A stretch of DNA of 7,022 bases from Chitinophagales bacterium (lineage in GTDB: Bacteria > Bacteroidota > Bacteroidia > Chitinophagales > Chitinophagaceae). Of the stretch, positions 6,179 through 7,022 are shown one piece after another; position 1 is the stretch's first letter; every line of letters starts with the position of its first letter. A model generated the notes under the pieces. That model ran no database searches and was not told the origin of the DNA. It saw only the letters and a program-made list of their open reading frames with translations. The stretch lies in contig JANXYS010000467.1 in NCBI GenBank assembly GCA_025355935.1, forward strand, positions 1-7,022, read 5' to 3'. Position numbers and translations under genes: made by a program.

Positions 6179-7022
6179 ATGCAAAGGAGATCGGTCATAA
6201 AATCTATAGCAACTTCTATACTAGGCGCAGGAGCTATTGCGAACAGCGTAGGTTTTACTGATGGCCCAACGACAAAAATGAACCTGAAAGGGAATATACA
6301 TCACTCCGTATGCAGGTGGACCTTTAACCATCTAAAGCTGGATGAACTATGCCATACAGTAAAGAAGATTGGGTTTAGCGCTATAGACCTGGTAGGACCA
6401 TCGGACTGGGACGTTCTAAAACGAAATGGTATAAATTCATCGATGTGTAATGGTGCCGAAATCAGTCTTACGGAAGGTTGGAACGATCGCCAATACCACG
6501 CAACGCTCGAAAAAAATTATCTGGATCATATTGATCTTGTAGCAAAGGCCGGGTATAAGAACCTGATTTGTTTTAGTGGAAGTAGACGCGGCATGGATGA
6601 TATGACGGGGATGAAAAACTGTGCCGATGGTATAAAAAAAATTATTGGCGCCGCCGAGAAGAAAAACGTGGTTATACAAATGGAATTGCTTAACAGCAAG
6701 ATTGATCATAAAGATTATATGTGTGATAGAAGTAATTGGGGAGTTGAATTGTGTAAAATGATAGGCTCTCCGAACTTTAAGTTGCTTTTCGACATTTACC
6801 ATATGCAAATCGATGAAGGTGATGTGATCAGGACTATCAATGACCATCATGAATATTTTGGTCATTACCACACAGGTGGAGTGCCGGGCCGCCATGAAAT
6901 AGATGAAACCCAGGAATTATTTTATCCTGCTATTATGAGAGCCATTGTAAAAGTGGGCCATAAAGATTACGTGGCCCAGGAATTTATTCCTACCGGGGTA
7001 TCGGATGCGGCGAAGGCACAGG
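6179..7022 (+). CDS. Tat-signal hydroxypyruvate isomerase-like TIM-barrel protein (3' end beyond window)
   Basis: From the ATG at 6179 the frame stays open for 281 codons to the window end. The N-terminus, MQRRSVIKSIATSILGAGAI, has a twin-arginine and a hydrophobic stretch, so export is likely. The body is a xylose-isomerase-like TIM barrel of the Hyi group: QMELLN (167-172), LLFDIYHMQ (202-210), HYHTGGVPGRHEIDE (229-243) and VAQEFIPTG (265-273). The VPGRHE block is a hallmark of hydroxypyruvate isomerases. Expected metal ligands are E169, D205, H231 and E268, with E240 nearby. Cytoplasmic Hyi converts hydroxypyruvate to tartronate semialdehyde, but an exported member more likely acts on a free or keto-sugar; the substrate is unknown. 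It follows the permease by nine bases and is probably co-transcribed. Only a short C-terminal part should be missing, since the family is usually about 260-310 residues. A 152-codon open frame at 6437-6895 on the opposite strand is its shadow. Confidence 0.9.
   Translation, partial: MQRRSVIKSIATSILGAGAIANSVGFTDGPTTKMNLKGNIHHSVCRWTFNHLKLDELCHTVKKIGFSAIDLVGPSDWDVLKRNGINSSMCNGAEISLTEGWNDRQYHATLEKNYLDHIDLVAKAGYKNLICFSGSRRGMDDMTGMKNCADGIKKIIGAAEKKNVVIQMELLNSKIDHKDYMCDRSNWGVELCKMIGSPNFKLLFDIYHMQIDEGDVIRTINDHHEYFGHYHTGGVPGRHEIDETQELFYPAIMRAIVKVGHKDYVAQEFIPTGVSDAAKAQ

Noticed and set aside
6437..6895. 152-codon open frame on the minus strand
   Set aside because: It lies fully antisense to the hydroxypyruvate isomerase-like gene, whose translation shows clear family motifs; the antisense peptide shows no recognisable domain.

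Overview
The window looks like a chromosomal segment from a Bacteroidota bacterium, most likely a Sphingobacteriaceae member of the Mucilaginibacter/Pedobacter type. The reasons are A-rich leaders without clear Shine-Dalgarno sequences, two short lipoproteins with a Bacteroidota-style MKK...C signal, a DUF1080 protein, Tat-exported sugar isomerase-like proteins and a NupG-type permease sitting together, and a moderately low GC content. This placement is inferred from gene style and not from any search.

Layout. Positions 1-179 (minus) hold the first 59 codons of dxs, a housekeeping isoprenoid gene cut by the window edge. A 209-base divergent spacer follows, with several small inverted repeats. 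A plus-strand gene (389-1264) encodes a Tat-signal TIM-barrel protein of the sugar phosphate isomerase/epimerase family. It converges on a four-gene minus-strand cluster, and the two are separated by a 23-bp perfect palindrome at 1261-1308 that should terminate transcription in both directions. The minus-strand cluster, in transcription order, is a Gfo/Idh/MocA oxidoreductase (4779-3613), a cytoplasmic sugar isomerase/epimerase-like TIM barrel (3609-2557), a lipoprotein cytochrome c (2536-2147) and a DUF1080 lipoprotein (2082-1315). A 181-base AT-rich divergent regulatory region (4780-4960) separates it from a plus-strand pair: a NupG-family major facilitator permease (4961-6169) and a Tat-signal hydroxypyruvate isomerase-like TIM barrel (6179-7022, cut by the window end).

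How the genes may work together. The set of DUF1080 (the Pfam '3-keto-disaccharide hydrolase' family), a nicotinamide-dependent sugar oxidoreductase, three TIM-barrel isomerase/hydratase-like proteins, a haem c electron carrier and a sugar-type permease fits a glycoside-degradation route that oxidises the sugar at C3, cleaves the 3-keto-glycoside by elimination or hydrolysis, and then re-hydrates, isomerises and reduces the product. The cytochrome suggests that one oxidation step happens in the periplasm and passes electrons to the respiratory chain, but no membrane-bound sugar dehydrogenase is visible here. Family assignments are firm; the pathway, the substrate and the link between the genes are inference.

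I saw no tRNA, rRNA, CRISPR array, insertion sequence or phage feature in the window.
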